Shown: positions 1-8,271 of the stretch, piece by piece
Numbering within the stretch: the stretch's first letter is position 1
Layout of the letters: the number at the start of each line of letters is the position of its first letter
DNA from: CAXBCP01 sp038120765
Lineage (GTDB): Bacteria > Pseudomonadota > Alphaproteobacteria > MPNO01 > UBA830
Length of the DNA stretch: 64,000 nucleotides
Reading direction: 5' to 3'
Assembly (NCBI GenBank): GCA_038120765.1
Contig: JAYOMI010000001.1
Location: 70,647-134,646, forward strand
Program-made: the position numbers and the translations under genes
The notes under the pieces: model-generated
The model's input: only the letters and a program-made list of their open reading frames with translations
Database searches by the model: none
What the model was told of the DNA's origin: nothing

Positions 1-1
1 G

Positions 2-415
2 GGGGTAAAGGATGTGTTCTTCACCCATGGCGGCTGCGGGTTTTACGGCGCCGTGGTGCAGATCGCCCAGACCCGGGCCGGCTGGGCCAAGCAGGCGATC
101 CTTGCCGCCTTCGCGGCCTTCCCGCCGCTGAAAAGCGTGACCGTGGTCGATGACGACGTGAATATCTACGATCCGACCGATGTCGAATGGGCCATGACGA
201 CGCGGCTCGACCCGGACAAGGGGATCATGATTTTCCGCGATATCTTCGGCCATGGGCTGAACCCGAGCTTTCCGAACTATCTCGGCAACAAGGTCGGCTA
301 TGACGCGACGCAACCCTTCCCGCACCGCCCGGAATTCGAACGGGCGGCGATGAAAAAAATGTCGCTCGACGGGCTCGACATCGTGACGCCGGATATCGTC
401 GCCCCGAAGGACTAG
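2..415 (+). CDS. UbiD family decarboxylase, C-terminal fragment
   Basis: The reading frame is open from the left edge, so only about the last 137 residues of a protein that is usually near 500 are present. The fragment contains HGGCGFYGAVVQI and the aspartate-rich VVDDDVNIYDPTDVEWA, both typical of the C-terminal part of UbiD enzymes. These are prenylated-FMN decarboxylases of aromatic or alpha,beta-unsaturated acids. The stop lies 37 nt before a TPP-dependent enzyme on the same strand, so the two are probably co-transcribed. The family is clear; the substrate cannot be inferred. A second, full-length UbiD lies at 46267-47937. Confidence 0.85.
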   Translation, partial: GVKDVFFTHGGCGFYGAVVQIAQTRAGWAKQAILAAFAAFPPLKSVTVVDDDVNIYDPTDVEWAMTTRLDPDKGIMIFRDIFGHGLNPSFPNYLGNKVGYDATQPFPHRPEFERAAMKKMSLDGLDIVTPDIVAPKD

Positions 416-452
416 CCGCTTTCAATAAAAACCATAAACCGGAGAAACCCCG

Positions 453-2114
453 ATGAAAGTCTATAAGGCCGTCCTCGACCAGCTGATCGGCGCAGGCGTT
501 ACGTATTTTTCAGGCATGATCGGCTCGACGGCGGCCCCCTATGCCGCGACGCTCGCGGATCGCAACGACATGCGGTATGTCGGCGTCCGGCATGAACACA
601 CGGCCGCGTCCATTCTGGATGCAACGGCGAGGCTCACCGGCAAGCCGGGCTGCCTGATGGTGCATGGCGCATCCGGGTTTCTTGCCGCCAGCGCCGGCAT
701 TGCCTCGGCCGCCCTCGATTCCACGCCGATGTTCATCCTGAGCGCCACGCAGGAACGCCGCGCCATGGAAAGCGGCTGGTGGCAGACCATGAACGTGCAG
801 ACGCCATTGAGCGACGTCCTGAAATGGCAGAAACGGGTCGAGCGGCCGGATCAGGCGATCGAGGCGGTCCGGGCGGCCCTGCGCGAGGCGGTCTCGGGCA
901 AGCCGGGCGTGGCCCAGGTCGACCTGCCGATCGATGTATCCGCCGACGATCTCGGCACGGCGGAAATACCGGAACCGATCCCGGTGAGCACACCCCTGCA
1001 CCGCCCGTATCCGGACCCGGCCCTGGTGGCGGAGGCGGCAGACCTGTTGCGCAAGGCGGAACGCCCTGTCCTGCTGGTCGGCGGCGGCGCGGTCTATTCG
1101 GGCGCCGCCTCGGCGCTGGTGGCGCTGGCCGAACGGCTCCACATGCCGGTGGTCAACTCGCCGACATCGCGCAATGCCGTGCCGGAGACTCATCCGCTGG
1201 TCCTTGGGCCGTCGGGCATCGTCGGCTACGAGCCGGTCGGCGACGCGATCCGCGAATCGGACCTTATACTCGCCATCGGGTCTCGCCTGTCGGACCTGCA
1301 GACGGCGCGCGGCGCATTGCTGCCGGCCGGCGCCCCGATCATCCAGGTCGATATCGACAGCACCGCTATCGGCCAGAACCACGCGGTGACGGTCGGGATC
1401 GCGGCGGATGCCCGCGCCTTTGCCGAAGCCCTGAACGACGCGCTCGCGGCGGACGGCAGCGACATTCCGTCCGCCCGCCGGGACTGGGCGGAGAGCCTGG
1501 CGACCCGCATCGCGGACTGGCAGCAGGCCTGGTTCGATTCAACGCCGGATAACGGCAAGGTCCAGCCGCAGGAAGTGGTCCAGTCCCTGATGACCCTGCC
1601 GCCGGAGACCATATTTACCCATGGTGCCGGCGATCACGGGTTTTACGGCTATATGGTGCCGGTGGCGGCGCCCGGTGCGCACCTTGTCTCGACCCGCCTC
1701 GGCGCCATGGGCTGCGCCCTTGGACTGGCGCTCGGCGCCAAGATGGCGCGGCCCGACCAGACGGTCATCGGCTGTGTCGGCGATGGCGATTTCATGCTGC
1801 AGATCGGCGATCTGGAGACCATGGCGCGGGAAAACCTCGCCGCGGTGATGGTCGTGTTCAACAATTTCCGGCTCGGCTCCCAGCGCAAGCGGGTCGAAGC
1901 CTATGGCAATGTGATGGGGGTCGATCACGGCAACCCGGATTTCGCAAAGCTCGCCGAGTTGTTCGGTTGTCGCGGGTTCCGCGTCGATATACCGGGTCAG
2001 TTCGACGCGGCGCTCCGCGCGGCGCTTGCCACGGGCGCGCCCTGCGTCATCGACGTGATCATGGACCCGGACGCCCGGCCGCCGCGCATTGCGGCCAGCC
2101 GGGAAGCCCGGTGA
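453..2114 (+). CDS. thiamine-pyrophosphate-dependent enzyme, acetolactate synthase / benzoylformate decarboxylase-like
   Basis: This 553-residue protein has the three-domain TPP layout: Pyr domain about 1-165, central domain about 190-320, PP domain about 365-535. The catalytic glutamate is Glu48 in RHEHTA. The TPP/Mg motif starts with GDGDF near residue 443 and ends with the NN pair near 469. The start has a GGAGAA ribosome-binding site. It follows a UbiD gene by 37 nt, so it likely works on a 2-oxo acid or acyl product linked to that decarboxylation. It is not a clear IlvB: no IlvN-like small subunit is nearby. The substrate is unknown. Confidence 0.85.
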   Translation: MKVYKAVLDQLIGAGVTYFSGMIGSTAAPYAATLADRNDMRYVGVRHEHTAASILDATARLTGKPGCLMVHGASGFLAASAGIASAALDSTPMFILSATQERRAMESGWWQTMNVQTPLSDVLKWQKRVERPDQAIEAVRAALREAVSGKPGVAQVDLPIDVSADDLGTAEIPEPIPVSTPLHRPYPDPALVAEAADLLRKAERPVLLVGGGAVYSGAASALVALAERLHMPVVNSPTSRNAVPETHPLVLGPSGIVGYEPVGDAIRESDLILAIGSRLSDLQTARGALLPAGAPIIQVDIDSTAIGQNHAVTVGIAADARAFAEALNDALAADGSDIPSARRDWAESLATRIADWQQAWFDSTPDNGKVQPQEVVQSLMTLPPETIFTHGAGDHGFYGYMVPVAAPGAHLVSTRLGAMGCALGLALGAKMARPDQTVIGCVGDGDFMLQIGDLETMARENLAAVMVVFNNFRLGSQRKRVEAYGNVMGVDHGNPDFAKLAELFGCRGFRVDIPGQFDAALRAALATGAPCVIDVIMDPDARPPRIAASREAR

Positions 2115-3260
2115 TCAGCGAACGTTCGTCCCGCCGGTAACCTGCCCAAGGGCCTTTTCGAGGCTGGCGACAGTGCGATCCACGTTGTGCAGCTTGTCGA
2201 GCCCGAACAGGCCGATGCGGAAGGTGCGGAAATCGGCAGGTTCGTCGCACATCAGCGGGACGCCCGCGGCGGTCTGAAGGCCGACGGCGGCGAACTTGCT
2301 GCCGTTGTGGATTTCCGGATCGTCGGTGTAGCAGACGACAACGCCGGGCGCTTCGAAGCCCTTCGCCGCGAGGCTTTTAAAGCCATGAGATGCCATCAGG
2401 GCGCGGACCTTGTCGCCCAGTTCCTGCTGTTCGTCACGTACCTTGTCGAAACCGTAGGCCTCGGTCTCCTTCATCGATTCATGGAATCTCACGATGGCAT
2501 CGGTCGGCATCGTCGCGTGATAGGCATGTCCGCCGCCTTCATAGGCTTCCATGATCTGCATCCATTTTTTCAGATCCGCCGCGAAGCTGGAGCTCGCCGT
2601 GTCGTCGATGCGGCTGCGCGCCAGTTCGCTCATCATCACGAGCGCCGAACAGGGAGATGCGCTCCACCCCTTCTGCGGGGCGCTGATCAGAACGTCGACA
2701 CCGGCTTTTTTCATATCGACCCAGATCGTGCCCGAGGCGATGCAGTCGAGGACGAACAGGCCGCCGACGGCGTGGACCGCGTCGGCGATACCGCGCATGT
2801 AATCTTCCGGCAGGATCATGCCCGAGGACGTTTCCACATGCGGGGCGAAGACCACGTCCGGCTTTTCAGCGGCGATCGCGGCGACGATTTCATCCAGCGG
2901 GACCGGCGCGAAGGCAGCCTGGCTGCCCTCTTCGACGGGCCGGGCCTTGAGGACGATTTCCTCCGACGGAATGCCGCCGGCCTTGAAAATCTGCGTCCAG
3001 CGGAAGCTGAACCAGCCGTTCCGGATAACCATGCATTTCTTGCCGTTACCGAACTGGCGCGCGACCGCTTCCATGCCGAAGGTACCGCCGCCCGGGACGA
3101 TGACCACCGAATGCGCGTTATAGACCGTCTTCAACGTCGCCGAAATATCGGTCATAACACCTTGAAAAGACTGCGACATATGGTTGAGAGAGCGGTCGGT
3201 GAAGACCACCGAATATTCAAGCAGCCCATCGGGGTCGATATCGGGATAAAGCGCGGACAT
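2115..3260 (-). CDS. class V aminotransferase (alanine-glyoxylate / serine-pyruvate aminotransferase-like)
   Basis: This is a 381-residue PLP enzyme of fold type I, the usual length for the alanine-glyoxylate or serine-pyruvate family. The PLP-binding lysine is in SAPQKGW near residue 193. The upstream LDCIASG stretch holds the aspartate that contacts the pyridine nitrogen. The ATG at 3260 is chosen because GGAGGATC sits just upstream; a longer frame opening at 3323 lacks such a site. It is convergent with the TPP gene, and the two stops abut. It probably moves amino groups between glyoxylate or pyruvate and small amino acids; 2-aminoethylphosphonate-type or other substrates are not excluded. 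Confidence 0.85.
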   Translation of the reverse strand: MSALYPDIDPDGLLEYSVVFTDRSLNHMSQSFQGVMTDISATLKTVYNAHSVVIVPGGGTFGMEAVARQFGNGKKCMVIRNGWFSFRWTQIFKAGGIPSEEIVLKARPVEEGSQAAFAPVPLDEIVAAIAAEKPDVVFAPHVETSSGMILPEDYMRGIADAVHAVGGLFVLDCIASGTIWVDMKKAGVDVLISAPQKGWSASPCSALVMMSELARSRIDDTASSSFAADLKKWMQIMEAYEGGGHAYHATMPTDAIVRFHESMKETEAYGFDKVRDEQQELGDKVRALMASHGFKSLAAKGFEAPGVVVCYTDDPEIHNGSKFAAVGLQTAAGVPLMCDEPADFRTFRIGLFGLDKLHNVDRTVASLEKALGQVTGGTNVR

Positions 3261-3418
3261 GTGATCCTCCAAGTACCGGTGATTGTTGAGACGGTTTCTG
3301 ACAGAGCCAGCGCGAAAAGTCACCGGTCAACGGCGCTTTTTTGGCACCAAGGTCAGGTCTCATGTGCAGGTGATACGCGACAGCCCCCCCGCCGGATCAG
3401 ACAGCCAGCAGGGGACGA

Positions 3419-3847
3419 TCAGTCGTCGCGCCGGTTTATCCCCTCGCAGACCAGTTCGAGGCTCTCAATCGCGATTTCGTTTGCCTGCGCGTTCAAGTCG
3501 GACGCATTTATCCGCCGCGGCCAGGCATTCGCCAACCTCCACGTCATGGTCGGCTCATACTCGGCATTGAGCAGCGATATCGTGATATCCCGGCGCTCGA
3601 CCGTCCCTTTTTGGACGGTATTGAACCACTCGGCGAATTCGTTGTCGCGGGACATCATGCCGCGCTTCAGGGTGACAACGGGCGGTGGCTTCAGCCCGGG
3701 TATCAGGACCGGGCTGTTCATGCTGCTCGACCCCTCGCGGTATTCGATCACGGCGACCTCGTCGGAAAGCCCGGAGACTTCGGTGAAGCCAATACGGGTG
3801 CCGCCCCATTCGACCTTAAACTGAAACACCGGTTGTAAATCGTTCAT
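3419..3847 (-). CDS. phage tail tube-like protein (T4 gp19 / eCIS tube family)
   Basis: This 142-residue protein matches the pattern of the 'conserved phage tail region protein' family, which forms the inner tube of contractile tails and extracellular injection systems. Visible hallmarks are FQFKVEWGG near the start, FTEVSGLSDEVAVIEYREG, an LKRG turn, and the C-terminal DLNAQANEIAIESLELV strand-helix. The gene follows a divergent paralogue by 25 nt on the same strand. No sheath, baseplate, spike, AAA ATPase or tape-measure gene lies within this window, so the pair is an orphan here. It could be the edge of a scattered injection-system locus, a remnant, or a domesticated tube. Confidence 0.8.
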   Translation of the reverse strand: MNDLQPVFQFKVEWGGTRIGFTEVSGLSDEVAVIEYREGSSSMNSPVLIPGLKPPPVVTLKRGMMSRDNEFAEWFNTVQKGTVERRDITISLLNAEYEPTMTWRLANAWPRRINASDLNAQANEIAIESLELVCEGINRRDD

Positions 3848-3872
3848 TGTGTGTCCCTCGCCCTTTGGAATG

Positions 3873-4490
3873 TCATATGTCCGACCGCCAGGCGATCGTT
3901 TCGTAAATCAGTTCAAGTTCTTCCATCGCAATTTCGTGCGCCATGGCGTTCAGGTCCGGCCCGGTCCAGCGGACGGCCTCCGCATTCGCCAGTTGCCAGA
4001 TGCAGGCGGGCTTGCCGCCCGGTCTGTCGAGCAGGGTTATCGTGACGGTACGCTTATCGTTCTTTCCCGCCCTGCAGGCGAAATTCCAGTCGTAAAACGT
4101 CCGGGAATTGCTTACCGCCCGGCGCAGGACGACAGTCTGCCGCAAATCGGGATCGGTAAATTCCTTATCGGCCAGATGCAGCGGAGAAACCGAGACGACA
4201 TGGACTTCTTCCGGACCGATGAACACGCGAAAACTTGTTTTGGGCAGCGGAAAAGCCGCCTTGTCCTCAGCCTTCAGCCGGGGGCCGGTCGCTGTCACCG
4301 TTCCGCGGGCCGCGCCCCTGGTCACAGAGGTGCGGGACGCTGCAGTTGCAGTCGTTTTCGCCGGCGCTTTTTTCGCCGGCGCCGGGACCGGACGGGGCTT
4401 GGCCGGACGGGGCTTGGCCGGACCGGGCTTGGCCGGACTGGGGTTTCCAGCCCTTGCCCCGGCTGACCGCCGTTTTCGGGAATCTGTCAC
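3873..4490 (-). CDS. divergent tail tube-like protein with Ala/Pro/Lys-rich N-terminal extension
   Basis: This 205-residue protein starts at GTG 4490, with AGAGG spaced about 7 nt upstream. Residues 1 to about 75 are low complexity, rich in K, P, A, R and T, and partly encoded by a 15-bp tandem repeat (PAKPR units). Residues 76-205 look like a tail tube domain: FRVFIGPEEV, an LRRAV turn, VTITLLD, and a C-terminal DLNAMAHEIAMEELELIYE that mirrors the downstream gene. The usual EVSGL motif is missing, so it is a diverged paralogue. The basic extension could bind nucleic acid or act as a linker; this is inference. Confidence 0.7.
   Translation of the reverse strand: MTDSRKRRSAGARAGNPSPAKPGPAKPRPAKPRPVPAPAKKAPAKTTATAASRTSVTRGAARGTVTATGPRLKAEDKAAFPLPKTSFRVFIGPEEVHVVSVSPLHLADKEFTDPDLRQTVVLRRAVSNSRTFYDWNFACRAGKNDKRTVTITLLDRPGGKPACIWQLANAEAVRWTGPDLNAMAHEIAMEELELIYETIAWRSDI
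4388..4443. repeat. 15-bp tandem repeat inside the tail-like gene
   Basis: Three full 15-bp units (4388-4402, 4403-4417, 4418-4432) and a partial fourth, with unit ccggacggggcttgg; the third unit has one change. The unit length is a multiple of three and encodes PAKPR or PAKPG repeats on the minus strand, so copy number could vary without breaking the frame. Confidence 0.9.
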
Positions 4491-4590
4491 GCCAGCCTCT
4501 TTAAGGACCCTTTCAGGCCAATATAGTCCTACCGGGCCGGATTGACGGCGGCAGGAGGCGGTCCGTCAAGCCGGCCCCGTCGGCCAGGCG

Positions 4591-5934
4591 CTACTCCGCG
4601 GCCTGCTTTGCCTGGAAAAACCGGTTTTCCGGACGCGGCAGACCCAGGTTTTCGCGGAGCGTCGTACCTTCGTATTCGGTACGGAACAGACCGCGCCGCT
4701 GCAGTTCCGGGATCACCTTGTCGACCACATCGTTCAAGCCTTCGGGCAGGAACGGGAACATGATGGTAAAGCCGTCGGTCCCGCGCGTGTACAGCCATTC
4801 TTCCATCTCGTCCGCGATGGTGGCCGGCGTGCCGACCATGGCAAGTCCCGAATAGCCGCCGAGGCGCTGGGCGAGCTGCCGCACCGTCAGACCCTCTTTC
4901 TCGGCGGCCATGACGGCGCGTTCGCGACCCGACTTGGTCGCGTTGCTCTCCGGAATTTCGGGCAGGGGACCGTCAAGATCGAACTTGGAGGCATCGCAGC
5001 CAAGGGTGATCGACAGCGACGCGATCGCGCTTTCGATATGAACGAGGCTGTCGAGCTTGGCGCGCTTTGCCTGGGCCTCTTCAACCGTATCGCCGACGAC
5101 GATGAAACAGCCCGGCATGATTTTCATGTGCTCGGGGTTGCGTCCGAGTTTCTCCATCCGGCCCTTCACATCGGCGTAGAACGCCTGCCCCGCCGCGAGA
5201 TCGCGCTGCGAGGTAAACACCGCCTCCGCCGTTTCAGCGGCAAGCTGGCGGCCGGGTTCGGAGGCGCCGGCCTGGATGATGACCGGCCAGCCCTGCACCG
5301 GGCGCGCGATATTCAGCGGCCCGGCAACCTTGAAGAATTCGCCTTCATGATTGAGACGGTGCATTTTGTCCGGATCCATGAAGATGCCGCTCTCCTGATC
5401 CCGGATAAATGCGTCCTCGGCCCAGCTGTCCCACAGCCCGGTGACTACATCGTAAAATTCCCGCGCCCGGCGGTAGCGTTCCGAATGTTCGAGATGCTGG
5501 TCCTTGCCGAAATTTTTAGAGGCGTCGGGGTTGGAGGTCGTCACGATATTCCAGCCCGCGCGGCCGCCGCTGATATGGTCGAGCGACGCGAAACGACGGG
5601 CGATATGATACGGCTCGTCATAGGTGGTCGATCCCGTCGCCATCAGACCCAGATGTTTCGTCGCCTGGGAAAGCGCCGATAGCAGGGTGAACGGCTCAAA
5701 CGATGTGGGTGTCGTCGATCGCCGCAATGCCTCGGGCGGCATGTTCAGCACCGCAAGATGATCGGCCATGAAGAAGCCGTCGAAACACGCGCTTTCCAGG
5801 CGCTGCGCGAAGGTCTTTATATGGTCGAAATTGAAATTCGCATCGGCATACGCGCCGGGATAACGCCACCCGCCGCTATGAATGGTGGTCGGGCGCATGA
5901 ACGCGCCAAGGCGGAGTTTCCTGTCATCACTCAT
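4591..5934 (-). CDS. LLM-class flavin-dependent monooxygenase (NtaA/SnaA/DszA type)
   Basis: This 447-residue protein, from the ATG at 5934, belongs to the luciferase-like TIM-barrel family that uses reduced FMN from a separate reductase. Typical features are the N-terminal LRLGAFMRPTT, FDGFFMADHLAV, the GGRAGWNIVTTSNPDASKNFG block, GWPVIIQAGAS, and the late GTPATIADEMEEWL. These fit the nitrilotriacetate, alkanesulfonate and dibenzothiophene-sulfone monooxygenase subgroup. No flavin reductase is next to it. It is on the same strand as the tail-like genes but about 100 nt away. The substrate is unknown. Confidence 0.85.
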   Translation of the reverse strand: MSDDRKLRLGAFMRPTTIHSGGWRYPGAYADANFNFDHIKTFAQRLESACFDGFFMADHLAVLNMPPEALRRSTTPTSFEPFTLLSALSQATKHLGLMATGSTTYDEPYHIARRFASLDHISGGRAGWNIVTTSNPDASKNFGKDQHLEHSERYRRAREFYDVVTGLWDSWAEDAFIRDQESGIFMDPDKMHRLNHEGEFFKVAGPLNIARPVQGWPVIIQAGASEPGRQLAAETAEAVFTSQRDLAAGQAFYADVKGRMEKLGRNPEHMKIMPGCFIVVGDTVEEAQAKRAKLDSLVHIESAIASLSITLGCDASKFDLDGPLPEIPESNATKSGRERAVMAAEKEGLTVRQLAQRLGGYSGLAMVGTPATIADEMEEWLYTRGTDGFTIMFPFLPEGLNDVVDKVIPELQRRGLFRTEYEGTTLRENLGLPRPENRFFQAKQAAE

Positions 5935-6048
5935 CTTTCGGGACCTTCTGCTCACTGAATGTCCCGGCATCATAACCAGAAAAGCGGCCGTTGTCGGTAG
6001 CGGCGACCGCGAAACAGTTTTGCGGAATACCGGTCAAATGGGCAGCCG

Positions 6049-6291
6049 TCAGGCGGATTCCGTCAGGCGCCCGTTTGCCCGCAGAAATGCGCGCCCCGCA
6101 TCGGAAACGCGCACCATCCGGCCCCTCCCCGGCTCCGTTTCACGGGTGACGAACCCCCGGTCGACGGCGTCTTCCCAGACCGGCAGGCGCGGGCAGGATG
6201 TCCGCCAGGCCTCCATGACATCGTCCAGCGGACGGGGCTTCTGCGCGACCCACTCAACCAGGTCGAGAACGAGGGATTCCGGTGCATTCAT
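6049..6291 (-). CDS. small hypothetical protein, winged-helix-like
   Basis: This 80-residue protein starts at ATG 6291, with AAAGGA about 8 nt upstream. It contains SLVLDLVEWVAQKPRPLDDVMEAWRTSCP, then a strand-turn DRGFVTRETEPGRGRMVRVSDAGRAFL. That pattern of helices followed by a basic beta hairpin resembles a small winged-helix domain. It sits 17 nt downstream of a tiny two-helix membrane protein, so the two look co-transcribed. No function is assigned. Confidence 0.65.
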   Translation of the reverse strand: MNAPESLVLDLVEWVAQKPRPLDDVMEAWRTSCPRLPVWEDAVDRGFVTRETEPGRGRMVRVSDAGRAFLRANGRLTESA

Positions 6292-6308
6292 GATATCGGT
6301 CCTTTCTT

Positions 6309-6455
6309 TCAACCGGCCAGAAACAGGTAGCCGCCATAGACAATATGCAGACAGGCAACGCTCAGGAGCAGCCAACCACCCCTGCGGACTGCGCCCGACA
6401 GAATCCAAAGCACCGCCATCACCCATATTATTAACAGTGCTATCGATACAATCAT
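6309..6455 (-). CDS. 48-residue membrane protein, two predicted TM helices
   Basis: ATG at 6455 and TGA at 6309-6311 give 48 codons. The product starts MIVSIALLIIWVMAVLWIL, has a short basic loop SGAVRRGG, then WLLLSVACLHIVYGGYLFL: two hydrophobic helices with the positive charges between them. The upstream site is weak (GGTGG). The next gene starts 17 nt downstream with a clear ribosome-binding site. No family is recognised; coding status rests on composition and spacing. Confidence 0.55.
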   Translation of the reverse strand: MIVSIALLIIWVMAVLWILSGAVRRGGWLLLSVACLHIVYGGYLFLAG

Positions 6456-6556
6456 TCCGGCCACCAGCCTGTTTTAATGCCCTATTATCTGGATGGTTTG
6501 CCGCCGACAGCAAACTGGATTACCTTATCCACAGGCATCGTTATTTTAAGGGTGTT

Positions 6557-7417
6557 ATGCGCAATCTGCCTTCCCTGAACGGCATCCGTGCATTCGAGGC
6601 GGCCGCGCGCTGCGGCAGTTTTGTCGGCGCGGCGGAGGAGTTGAACGTCACGCCCGCAGCCATCAGCCGCCTTGTCAGGCTGCTGGAGGAACGTCTCGAG
6701 GTTCCCCTGTTCGTCCGGCATCCGAACAATCTGACCCTGACGGCGGCGGGTGCCGCCTATCAGCCGGGTCTGACCGCAATGCTGGATTCGCTCGCCGTCC
6801 TGACCGACCGGGTAAAGACATTGTCGGGACGGCAGGCCCTCACGGTCGGGGTCGGCCCCACATTTGCAATCCGCTGGCTGATCCCGCGTCTTGCCGGGTT
6901 CCAGGCAGCGCAACCGGGAACTGATGTCCGCATCACCACCGGTGGCGAGGCGGTTCCGTTCGGCGATGACTGGACCTGCAGCGTGACGCTCGGTACCGGC
7001 GACTGGCCGGGTCTTCAGGCGGAACCGCTTTTCGCGGCACGGCTGACGCCGGTCTGTACGCCGGCGCTCGCGGCGGGACTTGAAACGCCCTCCGACCTTC
7101 GGGATAAGACGTTGCTGCGCGTGCGGGTCTCGCACGCGGTGAATGACTGGTCACGCTGGTTCGGGGAGGCAGGCGAAACCGGCATAACCGCGGACGGGCC
7201 GGAGGTCGGTTATTACGACCAGTCATTGCAGGCGGCGGTAGACGGTGTCGGCATTGCGATGGGAATCACGCCCTATATCGATGACGATCTCGCTGCCGGA
7301 AGGCTTGTCGCGCCGTTCGATATCTGGATCCCGAAAACGCTTCGGTGGTATCTCGTCTACTGCGAGGCACGGTTGGAAGAAGCCGCCTTCGCGGCGTTCA
7401 GGGAGTGGATAAAATAG
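6557..7417 (+). CDS. LysR family transcriptional regulator (GcvA-like)
   Basis: This 286-residue regulator starts at ATG 6557, with AAGGG about 6 nt upstream. The N-terminal helix-turn-helix is LNGIRAFEAAARCGSFVGAAEELNVTPAAISRLVRLLEE, the form seen in the GcvA/AmpR branch of LysR proteins. The substrate-binding domain starts near residue 90 with LTVGVGPTFAIRWLIPRLAGF. It is divergent from the two small genes (start 6455), which are likely targets by LysR convention. The effector is unknown. Confidence 0.9.
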   Translation: MRNLPSLNGIRAFEAAARCGSFVGAAEELNVTPAAISRLVRLLEERLEVPLFVRHPNNLTLTAAGAAYQPGLTAMLDSLAVLTDRVKTLSGRQALTVGVGPTFAIRWLIPRLAGFQAAQPGTDVRITTGGEAVPFGDDWTCSVTLGTGDWPGLQAEPLFAARLTPVCTPALAAGLETPSDLRDKTLLRVRVSHAVNDWSRWFGEAGETGITADGPEVGYYDQSLQAAVDGVGIAMGITPYIDDDLAAGRLVAPFDIWIPKTLRWYLVYCEARLEEAAFAAFREWIK

Positions 7418-7452
7418 GCCGCCGGCGCACCTGAATAGATGCGCCGGCGGCC
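7417..7452. terminator. bidirectional hairpin between LysR gene and sodB
   Basis: Perfect 13-bp inverted repeat (7417-7429 with 7440-7452) and a 10-nt loop. On the minus strand it is followed by TATTTTA, so it best serves sodB; on the plus strand it begins at the LysR stop codon. Confidence 0.8.
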
Positions 7453-7478
7453 CCTGAAAGCCATCGGATAAAAGGAGC

Positions 7479-8066
7479 TTATTTCGCCATTTTCTCGGCG
7501 GCGAAGTCCCAGTTGATGAGTTCCTTCAGAAACACGCCGACAAAGGCCGGGCGGGCGTTCTGGTAATCGAGATAGTAGGCATGCTCCCACACATCGCAGC
7601 AAAGCAGGGCACGTTCGCCGTGCGCCAGCGGCAGGTCGGCGTCGCTGGTGCTTTTGATCTCGAGACCGTCCTTGCGGGCAACAAGCCATGCCCATCCGCT
7701 GCCGAAATGGCCGGTGGCGACGGCGGTGAATTTTTCGTTGAAGCATTCGACACCGCCGAATGCATCGTCGATTGCGCTTGCAAGCGCTCCTGACGGCGAC
7801 GTCGCTTCAGGAGACATGGAATTCCAGAAGAAATTGTGGTTCCAGATCTGGGCCGCATTGTTGAAAAGCCCGGCGTCCGACCGTTCCTTGGCGGCAAGAA
7901 TGATGTCTTCGAGGCTTTTGCACTTCAGATCGCCGTCGCCGATGGCTGCATTGAGCTTGTCGACATAGCCCTGATGGTGTTTTCCATAGTGAAACGAGAT
8001 CGTCTTTTGCGAGATATGGGGCGCGAGCGCGTCCGGGGCGTAGGGCAGCGAAGGCAGTTCGCACAT
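7479..8066 (-). CDS. sodB: superoxide dismutase, Fe type
   Basis: This 195-residue enzyme converts superoxide to hydrogen peroxide and oxygen. The metal ligands are visible: His in SFHYGKHH, His in NHNFFWNS, and Asp and His in DVWEHAYYLDY. The iron-type signature is the AAQIWNHNFFW stretch and the length of about 195. AAGGAG lies about 10 nt before the ATG. It is a single gene with its own terminator. Oxidative-stress genes elsewhere in the window (RpoE-ChrR at 48 kb) may be functionally related, but no shared promoter was shown. Confidence 0.95.
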   Translation of the reverse strand: MCELPSLPYAPDALAPHISQKTISFHYGKHHQGYVDKLNAAIGDGDLKCKSLEDIILAAKERSDAGLFNNAAQIWNHNFFWNSMSPEATSPSGALASAIDDAFGGVECFNEKFTAVATGHFGSGWAWLVARKDGLEIKSTSDADLPLAHGERALLCCDVWEHAYYLDYQNARPAFVGVFLKELINWDFAAEKMAK

Positions 8067-8271
8067 ATAGAAAGTGCTCCTTGGTCAAAATTCAGGTGCC
8101 GCAACAGGCGGTCACCCTTCACATAGTCTTCCGACAGACTTACGATGCAGCCGACCGCCGTACATAGCACCAGTAGATCTCGTTTTGGCGTCGCGCTCCC
8201 GCGACACAGGCCCGCACCCGCGGCCGCGCGGCCGGCAAGCCCCCCCAACGCCACCACCCGGACTGAGGAAA

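Noticed and set aside
2187..3824. Long open frame of 545 codons on the plus strand
   Set aside because: It lies antisense to the aminotransferase and tail-like gene, is rich in R, H, D and G, and shows no family motif. It is a shadow of GC-rich codon use.
4388..4443. CRISPR array
   Set aside because: Units are 15 bp with no spacers and are in frame within a coding region.
3419..4490. Prophage
   Set aside because: Only two tube-like proteins; no integrase, capsid, terminase or lysis genes on either side.
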